Below are positions 8,722 through 17,214 of a stretch of DNA of 64,000 bases, in pieces (within the stretch, counting starts at the first letter, position 1; each line of letters opens with the position of its first letter). The position numbers and the translations under genes were made by a program. The notes below the pieces were generated by a model. It saw only the letters and a program-made list of their open reading frames with translations. It was not told the DNA's origin and searched no databases. Origin of the DNA: an uncultured Oscillospiraceae bacterium (lineage in GTDB: Bacteria > Bacillota > Clostridia > Oscillospirales > Oscillospiraceae); contig CAJULD010000015.1 of assembly GCA_910587505.1 (NCBI GenBank), positions 1 through 64,000 on the forward strand, written 5' to 3'.

Positions 8722-9623
8722 ATGGGTCCATGCTTGACAGGAGCGAATGAGAAATACATTGGCGATGCCCTGCTGCAAAAGACCTACGTCACCGACTGCA
8801 TCAGCAAACAGGTCAAAAAGAATACCGGAGACCGAACAATGTACTATGTGGAGAACAACCATCCGGCGATCATTCCAAGGGAGCTGTTCCAGAGAGTGCA
8901 GGAGGAATTGACCCGGAGGGCCAGCAAGCGGAAGGTGATGCAGAAAACAGGAAAGACCGAGCAGGGCAAGTACTCCGCCAAATATGCCCTGTCGGAGCTG
9001 CTGGTATGTGGAGAGTGCGGTACGCCCTACAAACGATGCACTTGGGCGAGAAACGGCAAAAAGCGGATCGTCTGGCGGTGCATCTCCCGGCTGGAATTCG
9101 GCACGAGATACTGCCACAACTCCCCTACGCTGGACGAGGACAGGCTCCACCGGGCCATCGTGGCCGCACTGAACGAATACGGCGCCATCCGGGACGAGGT
9201 CAGGGCCGATGTTCTGGAACTGGCGGAACTGGCCCAGAGCGACGGTGAGGACGGCGGCATGAGTCTCCTGGACCTGCGGCAGAAGCTGGATACCCTGACT
9301 GCGGAACAGGCAGCCTTGGTGGACAAGATCTTGGAAACCAAAGATGACTCGGAACTGAACGCCCAGCTCGAAGCGGTGACGGTGGAGAAGCAGAGCGTCC
9401 TGGATCAGATTGCAGCCTGCCAACAGGATGAGGAGCAGCAGGCCGCCCAAGCCTCCAGGCGGCAGGAGATGGAGGCTTGGCTGGACCGGCAGCCCATGGC
9501 TTCACGGAGTACGATGACACCCTCACCCGCAGGTTTGTAGAGCGGATCACTGTGGTGGACGCCGAGACCATTCAGGTCAAGATCAGAGATGCGGACGTTG
9601 TGATCGATGGGAAACTATGCTAA
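8722..9623 (+). pseudogene. Remnant of a fifth large serine recombinase
   Basis: From about 8747 the frame matches the middle and end of a large serine recombinase: NEKYIGDALLQKTYVTDC, then a zinc ribbon (CGECGTPYKRC...WRC...YCHNS) and a coiled coil. The resolvase domain and first part of the recombinase domain are missing. Around 9496-9499 a one-base shift breaks the frame; the expected ending (GFTEYDDTLTRRFVERITV to a TAA at 9621-9623) continues in the next frame. The break near 8740 may be a junction made by integration or deletion of the element to its left. The piece is more GC-rich than the recombinase operon beside it. Confidence 0.85.
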
Positions 9624-9646
9624 AATAATACATGGAGGAATATAGC

Positions 9647-10399
9647 ATGGCAATTTTCATAACAGGCGATACACACGGAGATTTTACTCGCTTCAAGAAG
9701 AAAATTTTCTATGAGCAGGCGGAGTTGACCAAGGATGACTGCGTTATGATCGCCGGCGACTTTGGAGGCATCTGGGACGGCAGCGCGGAAGAACGCCACT
9801 GGCTGGACTGGCTGGAGGCAAAGCCCTTTACTGCCCTGTTCGTCTCCGGCAATCACGAGAACTTCGATATGCTGGCCGAGTTCCCGATTGAGGACTGGCA
9901 CGGCGGCAAAGTACAGCGTATCCGCCCCTCGGTGATCCACCTGATGCGGGGTCAGATCTTCGACATCCAGGGAAAGACCTTCTTTACCATGGGTGGGGCC
10001 AGCAGCCACGATATCCGGGACGGCATTTTGGAGCCAGATGATCCGCTGCTTAAGAAGAAATGCCGGAGGCTGGATGCCAGCGGAGCGCTGTACCGGGTAA
10101 ACCACCGTTCCTGGTGGAAAGAGGAGCTGCCCAACGAGGAGGAGTACCAGACCGCCAGGGCCAACCTGGATAGAGCGGGCTGGGCGGTGGACTACATCAT
10201 CAGCCACTGCTGTCCCACCTCGGTGCAGGACGAACTGAGCGGCGGATTTTACAAAGCCGATGCCCTGACAGATTTTCTAGAGGAAGTGTCCCAGCGGTGC
10301 CGGTTCAAATATCAGTTTTTTGGACACTACCACACCAACCGGGTCATACGAGAAAAATATGTTCTGCTGTATGAGCAGATCATCAAATTAAACCTGTGA
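9647..10399 (+). CDS. Calcineurin-type metallophosphoesterase
   Basis: This 250-residue protein has the metal-binding blocks of the calcineurin-like phosphoesterase fold: GDTHGD near the N-terminus, GDFGGIW, GNHENFD, then SHCCP and FGHYHTN near the C-terminus. It hydrolyses phosphoester bonds, but the substrate cannot be told. The start at 9647 is chosen because GGAGGA lies just before it; the ATG at 9632 overlaps that site. It sits directly after the recombinase remnant and ends in a strong terminator, so it may be cargo of an older element. No secretion signal is seen, so it is probably cytoplasmic. Confidence 0.85.
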   Translation: MAIFITGDTHGDFTRFKKKIFYEQAELTKDDCVMIAGDFGGIWDGSAEERHWLDWLEAKPFTALFVSGNHENFDMLAEFPIEDWHGGKVQRIRPSVIHLMRGQIFDIQGKTFFTMGGASSHDIRDGILEPDDPLLKKKCRRLDASGALYRVNHRSWWKEELPNEEEYQTARANLDRAGWAVDYIISHCCPTSVQDELSGGFYKADALTDFLEEVSQRCRFKYQFFGHYHTNRVIREKYVLLYEQIIKLNL

Positions 10400-10456
10400 A
10401 AAGCGTCCGGCAGGGCGGGAGAGCGATATGCTCCCACCTTGCCGGACGCTTTTCCA
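10400..10456 (+). terminator. Rho-independent terminator after the phosphoesterase gene
   Basis: AAAGCGTCCGGC (10400-10411) pairs with GCCGGACGCTTT (10441-10452). An inner GGGAG/CTCCC extends the stem, and a short T run follows. The structure could also work on the opposite strand. Confidence 0.85.
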
Positions 10457-10551
10457 TTAAAGCACCGCATATAGATAATATCGCTGAAACCATTGCAGCG
10501 CAATAGATACGAGGTTGCATCTTTTTTGTCAACGAAAGACAGCTTTGGCAG

Positions 10552-10596
10552 ACAGTATAGATGCCGTGGGATTTCAGCCCACGGCATCTATACTGT
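10552..10596. terminator. Perfect 19-bp inverted repeat (terminator-like)
   Basis: The arms 10552-10570 and 10578-10596 are exact reverse complements around a 7-base loop, and a TTTTC run follows on the plus strand. No intact gene lies directly upstream, so it may be left over from a lost gene. Confidence 0.6.
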
Positions 10597-11114
10597 TTTC
10601 GGTAATTTGACACTTCGAAAACCAGCAAGTCCGGCGACAGATGCCAATCACGCGAGGGTGGGATTTGAATCCCCTGATTTCAGCATACTCGACCTCTCCA
10701 GCAGGCAGGAGTCCTTTTTTAGCGAAGTGTATTCCTGTTGCTGAAGGATATCCTGCGATAGTGAACGGGGTTTTTCAGGTTCTCTGTTTTGCACATAATT
10801 TGAGAAGTGATTTTTCAATCATATCCGTCCGGCGCCCATTTTGAACATGACCACTCATCCGGCGGCTGTCCGGGCGCTGCTTCCTCTACATGGTGCAGTG
10901 GCTCGGCCCTGTACAGAAGGACGATCACTCCGCGATACGGCGGGATGCCGGTTCTGCGTTTTTGGCGGGAGGCAGCAGCTGTGTGATCCGGTGGTGGCGG
11001 CGGGACGGGATGCGGGGACCTCCGGAGGAGATTGCCGTCTTGATAATCGATTTTTGCGAGGGCATTGCGGGAAAATTTCCTGGTCTTGCATACTGACAGC
11101 TGCGGTTAATGTGC

Positions 11115-11146
11115 TGCGGGGAATACGGCGTGCCGTATTCCCCGCA
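11115..11146 (-). terminator. Perfect 15-bp hairpin downstream of the SDR operon
   Basis: Arms 11115-11129 and 11132-11146 pair perfectly with a 2-base centre, 24 bases beyond the stop of the minus-strand dehydrogenase gene. There is no clear T run, so termination is likely but not certain. Confidence 0.5.
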
Positions 11147-11170
11147 TTGCTTATACAAATATGTGCTCTC

Positions 11171-11932
11171 TCAGAAGCTGGTCCAGCCCCGGTCGCAGGT
11201 GATGACCGCGCCGTTGACAAAGGCGGACTCGTCGCTGGCCAGGAACAGCGCCGTGTTGGCGATGTCCTCCGGCATCCCCATTTCAGGAGAGTGGGCCAGC
11301 AGAGCGCTGGTGCGGCCAAACCCGAACTCATTGGCGGGAGGCATCACCAGGGGAATATCCGTCAGCACGCCGCCGGGGGCGATGGCGTTGCATCGGATGC
11401 CATGCTCCTCGTACATGAAGACGGTGTTCCGGGTGGCCGCCCACAGCGCCGCCTTGGAGGCGCAGTAAGCCACGCCGGCGGTCTGATGGACTGCGCCAAC
11501 GGAGGTGATGTTGATGATATTGCCCTGCTCCTCCCCCTGGGCGATGAAGGTCTGCACTGCCTTGCGCATGGCGTAGATGGGACCGTAGGTGTTCACCCGA
11601 AACAGCTCGTGGAGCATCCCGTCAGACACGTCGCCTACTGCGGTGTTGTCGTCCATAATGCCCGCATTGTTCACCAGCACATCCAGGCGGCCAAATTCCT
11701 TCACCGCCAGGTCGATCATCTTCACGCTGGTCTCCGGATCGCCCATGTCGCCCTGACAGGGGATCACTTTACCGGGAGCGTCCTTCAGGGACTCCGCCAG
11801 CTCCTGGAGGCGGTCCAGCCGCCGGGCCACGGCAATGATACCGGCGCCCTCACGGGCAAACCGCTCCACGATGGCCCAGCCCATACCGGCGGATGCGCCG
11901 GTCACTACAATAGACTTATTCTCAAGACGCAT
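11171..11932 (-). CDS. Short-chain dehydrogenase/reductase
   Basis: This 253-residue NAD(P)-dependent oxidoreductase is a classical SDR. It has the nucleotide-binding GASAGMG at about residues 12-18, the NNAG motif, a Ser in NITSVGA and the catalytic YCASK. It probably oxidises or reduces an alcohol/ketone; the substrate is unknown. The start is preceded by GGAGGAAGG. It is the last gene of a three-gene minus-strand operon, 12 bases after the GcvT-like gene, so its substrate is likely to be handled by the same pathway. Confidence 0.9.
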   Translation of the reverse strand: MRLENKSIVVTGASAGMGWAIVERFAREGAGIIAVARRLDRLQELAESLKDAPGKVIPCQGDMGDPETSVKMIDLAVKEFGRLDVLVNNAGIMDDNTAVGDVSDGMLHELFRVNTYGPIYAMRKAVQTFIAQGEEQGNIINITSVGAVHQTAGVAYCASKAALWAATRNTVFMYEEHGIRCNAIAPGGVLTDIPLVMPPANEFGFGRTSALLAHSPEMGMPEDIANTALFLASDESAFVNGAVITCDRGWTSF

Positions 11933-11944
11933 GATCCTTCCTCC

Positions 11945-12940
11945 TTACAGCCAGCACTTCCCGGTGATGACGGCGGGGGAGTCGTTGCTGCCCACCGTGA
12001 CACGCTCCCCAACCACCGCCTTCTTCGCCTCAATGACCGCGAAGCCGATATTCTTCTCCACAGTATACCCGTAGATCGCCGCCCGCACGAACCCGCAGGG
12101 CACGCCGTAGCGGTAGACGGTCTCCTTCTGGGCGATGTCTTCGTAGGATTCCGCCAGATATTCCAGGCCCACCAGCCTGTACCTGGGGCCGTCCTCTTTG
12201 GCTTTGACCAGGGCCTCCTTGCCGATAAAATCTTTGTCCAGGCTGACGGACCAGTCCAGGCCGCACTCATAAGGGGTCAGACCATACATATCCTGCCGCA
12301 GAGCAAAGCCTTTTTCCACCGGCAGACTGCGGACATAGACTTCCAGGACGGTCAGCTCGGGGGCGCTGAACTTCTCGCAGGCGGCCCGGATGGCATCCTC
12401 CACCGCCTGGGTATCCTCGATCCTGCAATAGACCTCGTAGCCCAGCTCACCGGTAAAACCGGAGCGGTGGATATGAACGGCAATGTCCCCAATTTGATTG
12501 TCCGCCACGGCAAAGCGCTTCAACTCATCCACCGGCGCGGCCAGCAGGCTGTTCATGATCTCCAGGGACCTGGGCCCCTGGACGGCGTACATATCGACGT
12601 TTTTTGTGATGTCCTCACAGGAAACCGCCGCCCCGTCCTTATGGGCGTCCGCCCACTTGATGAACTGGGGAGCGTACAGAGTGGAGACCCGGTAGCAGTC
12701 CTCCTCCATGTGCATAACGATTGTGTCATCGATGATCTTCCCATCCTCGTTGAGCATGGTGGTATATTTTGTCCGTCCCACGGGGGTCCTGGTGATGGCC
12801 CCTACAAAAAGACGATCCAGGAACTTCTCCGCATCCTTCCCCCTGACCTCTACCAGATCATGGGTCCAGCGGTACCAGCCGGCGTTCTCCCGAACGGCCT
12901 GATGCTGCGCCCGGGCAGCTTTATCATTCTTGAATAACAT
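11945..12940 (-). CDS. GcvT/DmdA-like tetrahydrofolate-dependent aminomethyltransferase family protein
   Basis: This ~331-residue protein belongs to the GcvT fold family, whose members move one-carbon groups to tetrahydrofolate (glycine cleavage T protein, DmdA, LigM/DesA demethylases). Visible markers are the VEVRGKDAEKFLDRLFVG start, VQGPRSLEIM, the RSGFTGELGYEVYC block and DMYGLTPYECGLDWSV with KDFIGKEAL. The start at 12940 has a GGGAGG site; the longer frame upstream does not. No glycine cleavage P or H genes are nearby, so a demethylase or one-carbon transfer role in catabolism is more likely than glycine cleavage. That inference rests on context. Confidence 0.82.
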   Translation of the reverse strand: MLFKNDKAARAQHQAVRENAGWYRWTHDLVEVRGKDAEKFLDRLFVGAITRTPVGRTKYTTMLNEDGKIIDDTIVMHMEEDCYRVSTLYAPQFIKWADAHKDGAAVSCEDITKNVDMYAVQGPRSLEIMNSLLAAPVDELKRFAVADNQIGDIAVHIHRSGFTGELGYEVYCRIEDTQAVEDAIRAACEKFSAPELTVLEVYVRSLPVEKGFALRQDMYGLTPYECGLDWSVSLDKDFIGKEALVKAKEDGPRYRLVGLEYLAESYEDIAQKETVYRYGVPCGFVRAAIYGYTVEKNIGFAVIEAKKAVVGERVTVGSNDSPAVITGKCWL

Positions 12941-12957
12941 TTCTGCGCCCTCCCTTC

Positions 12958-14157
12958 TCAAATCATCCGTTTGTCGATCCTGCGGCCCACGTGGATGAAC
13001 ATTTCCTCATCATCCCTGCCCTCGAACCAGCAGGACCACTCCGCCGAGACCATGGTCTTGACCATATTGTGCCACAGCGCCTCGTAGCCCATGGTCAGCT
13101 CGTCGATGGGGGCCATAGGGAAGCGGCCATTGAAGGTCTCGGTGTCCACCTTGATGACCACCTCGTCCCTGGTAAACCGCTCCAGCTCGCAGGGGACCAG
13201 CTGGCAGTCCAGTACGTTCTTGATGTATCCGCCCATAAGCCGGGGGTCGTTCTTCCCGATCTCGTGGGGCACGCCCAGCCAGGCGCGCAGCCCCTCCACG
13301 GCAAAGGGTTCGATGAAGGCGTTCTTTCCGGCGGTGGAGAAGACGATCTTGAAGATGCGCTCAAACTCCTCCTCGCTCTCCGCCATGTCACGGATGGCAA
13401 TCAACGGGAAGGCGACGCACCAGACCCAGCCCTTCTCCATGCACCAGCGGTAGGCCCACTCAAAGCTCTTCTCCTCGCCGAAGGCCTGACTGTAGCAGTC
13501 GTTGCGGTGGATCTGTCCCTCCCGGACCATCCGTTCCCGGGGCGTATTGTGGACCGGGTCCACGGGCTGCTGCATGTGGTCCATCCAGCCCTGCCTGTCA
13601 AGGCCGTACCTGTCCCGGCGCTCCGCCACCACACGGCAATGGCAGTCGCCGCAGCCCCGGGCCTCGCACATGTTCAGGGCCACGACGTTCTCCCCGTTGT
13701 TGGCCAGGTCGAAGTTGGCGGTGAACATGGCGGTGGTCATGTTGCACAGCTCCGCGCCCACGATGTCCCAGGGACAGGTGTCCAGCTCCTTCTCCACCCG
13801 GTCGTGGGTGAACTGGATGACCCGGCCCGCCATGTTCTCGTACTCATCCCCGGAATCGCCGAAGATGCCGCCCAGCCACGCGTCCTTCCTGCAGAACTCG
13901 GGAATGTTCCACTCGTCAAAGAAGTCCCTGAGATATTCGTCGCTGCATGCGGCCATGTTCATCATGTAGGAAATGTCGCAGATCGCGCTGGTGCGCTTCT
14001 CAAAATCCGGCTCCAGGATGCGCATCACCTGGAACACGTTGGCGCAGAAAGACGCGATCTGCCGCACGGCGTAGTCGTACGCCTCCTTCTCCGGGATCAG
14101 CTTCCCCCAGACGGTCTCCACACATCTCCTGCTCTCCTGTCTGTCCAATAGTGCCAT
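12958..14157 (-). CDS. Unknown Cys-rich 399-residue protein
   Basis: I do not recognise this family. The start at 14157 is set by GGAGGA; the frame continues upstream without a ribosome site. The protein is soluble, with no signal or membrane segment, and rich in Trp, Cys and acidic residues. A cluster CEARGCGDCHCR near the middle holds four Cys and a His and could bind a metal or cofactor. WDIVGAELCNMTTAMFTANFDLANNG is another striking block. It is the first gene of the operon with the GcvT-like protein and the SDR, so it may carry out the first step on their shared substrate. Promoter at 14206-14234 on the minus strand. Confidence 0.8.
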   Translation of the reverse strand: MALLDRQESRRCVETVWGKLIPEKEAYDYAVRQIASFCANVFQVMRILEPDFEKRTSAICDISYMMNMAACSDEYLRDFFDEWNIPEFCRKDAWLGGIFGDSGDEYENMAGRVIQFTHDRVEKELDTCPWDIVGAELCNMTTAMFTANFDLANNGENVVALNMCEARGCGDCHCRVVAERRDRYGLDRQGWMDHMQQPVDPVHNTPRERMVREGQIHRNDCYSQAFGEEKSFEWAYRWCMEKGWVWCVAFPLIAIRDMAESEEEFERIFKIVFSTAGKNAFIEPFAVEGLRAWLGVPHEIGKNDPRLMGGYIKNVLDCQLVPCELERFTRDEVVIKVDTETFNGRFPMAPIDELTMGYEALWHNMVKTMVSAEWSCWFEGRDDEEMFIHVGRRIDKRMI

Positions 14158-14205
14158 AGTCGTTCCTCCTCCATTCGATTCAACAGCAGCGCCATTGATG
14201 CTTCC

Positions 14206-14234
14206 ATTATAGGAGACGGCGATCTTCCCGGAAA
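14206..14234 (-). promoter_or_regulatory. Promoter of the unknown/GcvT/SDR operon
   Basis: On the minus strand a perfect TATAAT (14206-14211) lies 17 bases from a weak TTTCCG -35 box, about 50 bases upstream of the first start codon. The weak -35 fits activator dependence, for example on the divergent PucR-type regulator. Confidence 0.6.
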
Positions 14235-14434
14235 GGCCGCAAAGCGGCAGGATTTTCTCCCCTCTCACCCGCCATACGGACGGGTGGATTTTGTCTGCTT
14301 TGCACCAACAGGCCCTGGAGCGGGCAGGGGCAGTTGGGCAGATTGTAAAACCACCCCTCAATCCGATGGGGTCAGAACGACAAAATCCGCATCTTTTGTC
14401 GGGTGCGGGATTTGGCGTTTTTCACAGCCTGCCC

Positions 14435-14462
14435 TTGTTTTCAAAAAAGTTTATGGTACAAT
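14435..14462 (+). promoter_or_regulatory. Promoter of the PucR-type regulator gene
   Basis: TTGTTT and TACAAT are spaced by 16 bases, 45 bases before the start codon at 14508. Confidence 0.65.
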
Positions 14463-14507
14463 AGCACTATACACAGTGGAACATTTGCTGTGAGAGGCAG
14501 GACAGTC

Positions 14508-16058
14508 ATGAAGCTGAACATTGAGATCGTTTTTGACGCTTTGAGCCGGAAGATCCCCGCCCAACTGCGGGGCGTCCGGGAAAAGAGCCTGCATCTGGGC
14601 CGTCCGGAGTATTACCTGGGACCGGAGCGGGTCTTTCGTGCAGGCAGATTTTACGTGCTGCGGAGCGAACAGCTCCCCCAGCGGCCCGTCATCGAAAAAG
14701 GGGCGGCGATCCTCTGTATCGGCCAAAGCATGTACCTGCCCTATTACCTGGAGCATTGCGGCGTGATCCAGATCACGGGCAAGACGGAACTGCCGCTGGT
14801 CTTCAACCTCTTGACGGAGATATACAACAGATACGACGCCTGGAGCGAAGAGCTGCAAAATATACTGAACGCCAGCGGGCAGATTTGGGAAATGGTGCTG
14901 TGCAGCCAGAAAATATTCGACAACCCCATTCTGGTCCTGGACGCCAATTTTCATTTTCTGGTACACAGCGATTACGACGGCATCGATCTGGCGGAGTGGG
15001 AGAAAAGGCTGCTGCGCCACCCGTCCGAGGGCGACCTCCCGTTGCCGCTGCTGAATGCGTTTCTGGAGCATGGAGAACTGTCCACGGAGAAGACAGAGGC
15101 TATGCTCATCAACATCCTGGACAGCAGCACCCTGTGCGTCAACCTGTTCCAGGATAAGGTCTACAGCGGCTGTCTGATCGTGGATTACCGCAGGAGGGCG
15201 CATCTGCCCTCGGATGATATGCTGGCGGTGTATCTGGCCCGGATGATCGAACTGGCGCTCCGGAAGTACACCTCCACAGAGGCCGGAGGCCGCAGTTCGC
15301 TCCGCGCTGTTTTGCAGGGACTGGTCAACGGGCTGGACAGCATGGAGCAGAAATGGGTGCTGGAGGGCCGGCAGAGCGGGGCGGAATATATCTGCACCAA
15401 GACGCAGTTCAGCCGCCGCCTGGCGCAGTTGCCGGTGGGCTATATGTGCAGCGTGGTGGAAAAGGCGTTTCCCAACAGCACGGCCTTCGAGCAGGAGGGG
15501 GCCATCGTGTGCTTCATCGAAACGGGCGCGCTGGCGGAGACGGGGAAAAGCTGTTTCCAGGTATTCCAGGAATATGCGGCCCATGTGTTCGCCTCCCTGA
15601 ACTTCGACATCGGCATCAGCGACCCCTTTCAGGATATCTTCAGCGCCCAGCTCTACTATCTGCAGGCCTGCTCCGCCCTGGAAAACGGCAGGATCTTCGC
15701 TCCGGGACAGCATGTCTATCTCTTCCAGGACTACGCCCTGACGGAGCTGATCGTCAATGCCCTGGGACGCTTCCCGATAGAGATGTATTACTCCGACGGC
15801 TTCCGCAGTCTGATAGAACACGACGCCTCGTCCAGCGTCAGCTATATCGAGACCCTGCGCACTTATCTGGACAAAAATATGAGCGTTACCAAAACGACCG
15901 CCAGCCTGTATATTAACCGCAGCACTCTGCTGGAGCGCATTGCCCGCATCAAACGGGAGCTTGGCGTGGACCTGCAGGACGCCGGCGAGCGGTTGCGGCT
16001 GCAAATTCTGCTGAAAGCCCTGCAGATCCAGGAAACGATGCAGGGCAGGCCGACATGA
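14508..16058 (+). CDS. PucR-family transcriptional regulator
   Basis: This 516-residue regulator carries the PucR C-terminal helix-turn-helix: YIETLRTYLDKNMSVTKTTASLYINRSTLLERIARI near residues 450-490. The central region resembles the GGDEF-like/CdaR domain of the family, and the N-terminal part is a sensory region. The start at 14508 is preceded by a GAGAGGCAGGA-type site; upstream in-frame ATG at 14403 lies before the promoter. It is divergent from the unknown/GcvT/SDR operon, which it probably activates in response to that operon's substrate. A second protein of similar build controls the demethylase cluster at 45.8 kb. Confidence 0.87.
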   Translation: MKLNIEIVFDALSRKIPAQLRGVREKSLHLGRPEYYLGPERVFRAGRFYVLRSEQLPQRPVIEKGAAILCIGQSMYLPYYLEHCGVIQITGKTELPLVFNLLTEIYNRYDAWSEELQNILNASGQIWEMVLCSQKIFDNPILVLDANFHFLVHSDYDGIDLAEWEKRLLRHPSEGDLPLPLLNAFLEHGELSTEKTEAMLINILDSSTLCVNLFQDKVYSGCLIVDYRRRAHLPSDDMLAVYLARMIELALRKYTSTEAGGRSSLRAVLQGLVNGLDSMEQKWVLEGRQSGAEYICTKTQFSRRLAQLPVGYMCSVVEKAFPNSTAFEQEGAIVCFIETGALAETGKSCFQVFQEYAAHVFASLNFDIGISDPFQDIFSAQLYYLQACSALENGRIFAPGQHVYLFQDYALTELIVNALGRFPIEMYYSDGFRSLIEHDASSSVSYIETLRTYLDKNMSVTKTTASLYINRSTLLERIARIKRELGVDLQDAGERLRLQILLKALQIQETMQGRPT

Positions 16059-16059
16059 A

Positions 16060-16097
16060 AAAACAGCTTCCCACATACCTGCGTGGGAAGCTGTTTT
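16060..16097. terminator. Bidirectional terminator
   Basis: Arms 16060-16074 and 16083-16097 are perfect complements with A and T runs on the outer ends, between two converging genes. Confidence 0.88.
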
Positions 16098-16120
16098 CTC
16101 GTCATACGCGCGTGTTCCGA

Positions 16121-16336
16121 TTACTCGCCCAGGGCCTTCAGCGCGGCGTCGATCTCCTCCACCTGCTCCGGGCTCAGGCCCGCCTGGGGGAAGGACGCCA
16201 GCTTGCGGAAGGTCAGGCCGCCCACCAGCTTCATCTGGGGGTTGGTCTTGAAGCCGGGGCTGAATTTTTCCAGCAGGTCGGCGGCTGCCGCGTTCTTCAT
16301 CAGCTCTTTTACTTTGGTGTCAACAGATACTGCCAT
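16121..16336 (-). CDS. Small conserved-looking 71-residue protein, function unknown
   Basis: The protein is small, soluble and mostly helical (KVKELMKNAAAADLLEKFSPGF, then a Pro/Leu-rich turn and LSPEQVEEIDAALKALG). A strong GAGGAGG site precedes its start and a TACAAT -10 box lies at 16383-16388 on the minus strand, so it is very likely expressed. It faces the PucR gene across a shared terminator. The build resembles a helical carrier or interaction domain, but I cannot name a family. Confidence 0.72.
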   Translation of the reverse strand: MAVSVDTKVKELMKNAAAADLLEKFSPGFKTNPQMKLVGGLTFRKLASFPQAGLSPEQVEEIDAALKALGE

Positions 16337-16484
16337 TTGTTTTTCCTCCTCATCATTGTGTGCCGGATGTACTCCGCAGCTTTATTGTAGCGTTTTTTGA
16401 AAATACTGCCTAGACCACAAAGCGTCCGAAATATCAGAGGGCAAACCGGACAGGGCGCGGGGCGGAGGATTCCTGAAAATCTGA

Positions 16485-16513
16485 TTGACTTTCGCCTTTC
16501 TCCGTGGTACAGT
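16485..16513 (+). promoter_or_regulatory. Promoter of the PPOX-family gene
   Basis: TTGACT and TACAGT with a 17-base spacer, about 100 bases upstream of the start. Confidence 0.7.
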
Positions 16514-16613
16514 AGAATAAATCAAAGAATTACCGCCGGGTAACGTCTGTTTCCATTCCGTCAGGCCATAGCAGGAATGGAGCCAGACGATTTTTTGTCA
16601 GGAGATACATGAT

Positions 16614-17126
16614 ATGTTTCGAGAGATGCGCCGAAAAAAGCAGGCTCTGAGCCCGGAAGAATGCGCCGCCGTTTTGCGGCGGGGGACAAACGGGGTGCTG
16701 GCCCTTTCGGGTGACGGCGGTTACCCCTACGCGGTTCCGCTCAGCTATGTATTTGACGGTGAACGGATCTGTTTTCACTGCGCCAGGGCAGGCCATAAAC
16801 TGGATGCCATCCGGCGGGATGAGAGAGCGTCGCTGTGCGTGATCGACCAGGACCAGATCGTTCCGGAAGAATATACGACTTATTTCAGAAGCGTGATCGT
16901 GTTTGGTACGATCCGTATTTTGGAAGATGCCGCTGAAAAACGGTCCGCTATTGAGAAGCTGGCAGTCAAATACGCGCCGGACGACCCTGCCGGACACCGC
17001 GGCCAGATGATCGACAGAGACTGGACTCCGCTGTGCATATTGGAAATGACGATTGCACACATGACCGGGAAAGAAGCGGTAGAACTGGTCAGAGCAAAAA
17101 CGATTGCAAACAGAAGCGATGAATAA
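16614..17126 (+). CDS. Pyridoxamine 5'-phosphate oxidase-like flavin-binding protein (NimA-like)
   Basis: This 170-residue protein has the split-barrel flavin-binding fold of the PPOX/NimA group: MRRKKQALSPEECAAVLRRGTNGVLAL at the N-terminus, YPYAVPLSYVFDG, then FHCARAGHKLDAIRRDERASLCV. Relatives bind FMN or F420 and reduce small nitro compounds or other substrates; the true substrate here is unknown. An AGGAGATAC site precedes the start. It is a single-gene unit with its own promoter and a strong terminator 30 bases after the stop. Confidence 0.88.
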   Translation: MFREMRRKKQALSPEECAAVLRRGTNGVLALSGDGGYPYAVPLSYVFDGERICFHCARAGHKLDAIRRDERASLCVIDQDQIVPEEYTTYFRSVIVFGTIRILEDAAEKRSAIEKLAVKYAPDDPAGHRGQMIDRDWTPLCILEMTIAHMTGKEAVELVRAKTIANRSDE

Positions 17127-17156
17127 AATAGACCCGCCGGGGTGTCATCCCTCTGC

Positions 17157-17199
17157 GGAGCAGGCCAGCGTTACACAAGCGCTGGCCTGCTCCGTTTTT
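17157..17199 (+). terminator. Terminator after the PPOX gene
   Basis: GGAGCAGGCCAGCG (17157-17170) pairs with 17180-17193, followed by GTTTTT. Confidence 0.9.
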
Positions 17200-17214
17200 C
17201 AGGGGGTATTGTCC

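Larger units (their letters stand above)
10454..11170. other. Gene-poor scar between element and chromosome
   Basis: I see no convincing gene in this 0.7-kb stretch. It holds two perfect hairpins (10552-10596 and 11115-11146) and a short tRNA T-arm-like motif near 10655-10675 on the minus strand that does not fold into a tRNA. A 68-codon plus-strand frame at 10890-11096 has no ribosome site. The stretch is best read as the decayed edge of the mobile region. Confidence 0.6.
14158..14507. other. Divergent regulatory region
   Basis: This 350-bp stretch has no gene. It holds the two divergent promoters listed separately and AT-poor sequence between them, where a PucR-type operator would be expected. 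I could not pick out a convincing repeat for it. Confidence 0.6.

Noticed and set aside
10650..10710. Possible tRNA gene on the minus strand (T-arm-like GGATTCAAATCC)
   Set aside because: The T stem does not pair at the invariant closing position and no anticodon arm or acceptor stem could be built around it. It could be an attachment-site scar, but there is no second copy in the window.
10890..11096. 68-codon plus-strand frame starting MVQWLGPV
   Set aside because: No ribosome site and no recognisable domain; it may be the tail of a lost gene but cannot be supported.
10841..12937. Long plus-strand open frame of 698 codons
   Set aside because: It is antisense to the SDR and GcvT-like genes, whose motifs and ribosome sites are clear. 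Its own sequence is low-complexity (His/Gly/Val rich), typical of a shadow frame in GC-rich DNA.
11945..12940. Glycine cleavage T protein (gcvT)
   Set aside because: The fold family is right, but no gcvP, gcvH or lpd is adjacent, and the operon partners (SDR and an unknown protein) point to another one-carbon reaction, so the specific name was not used.
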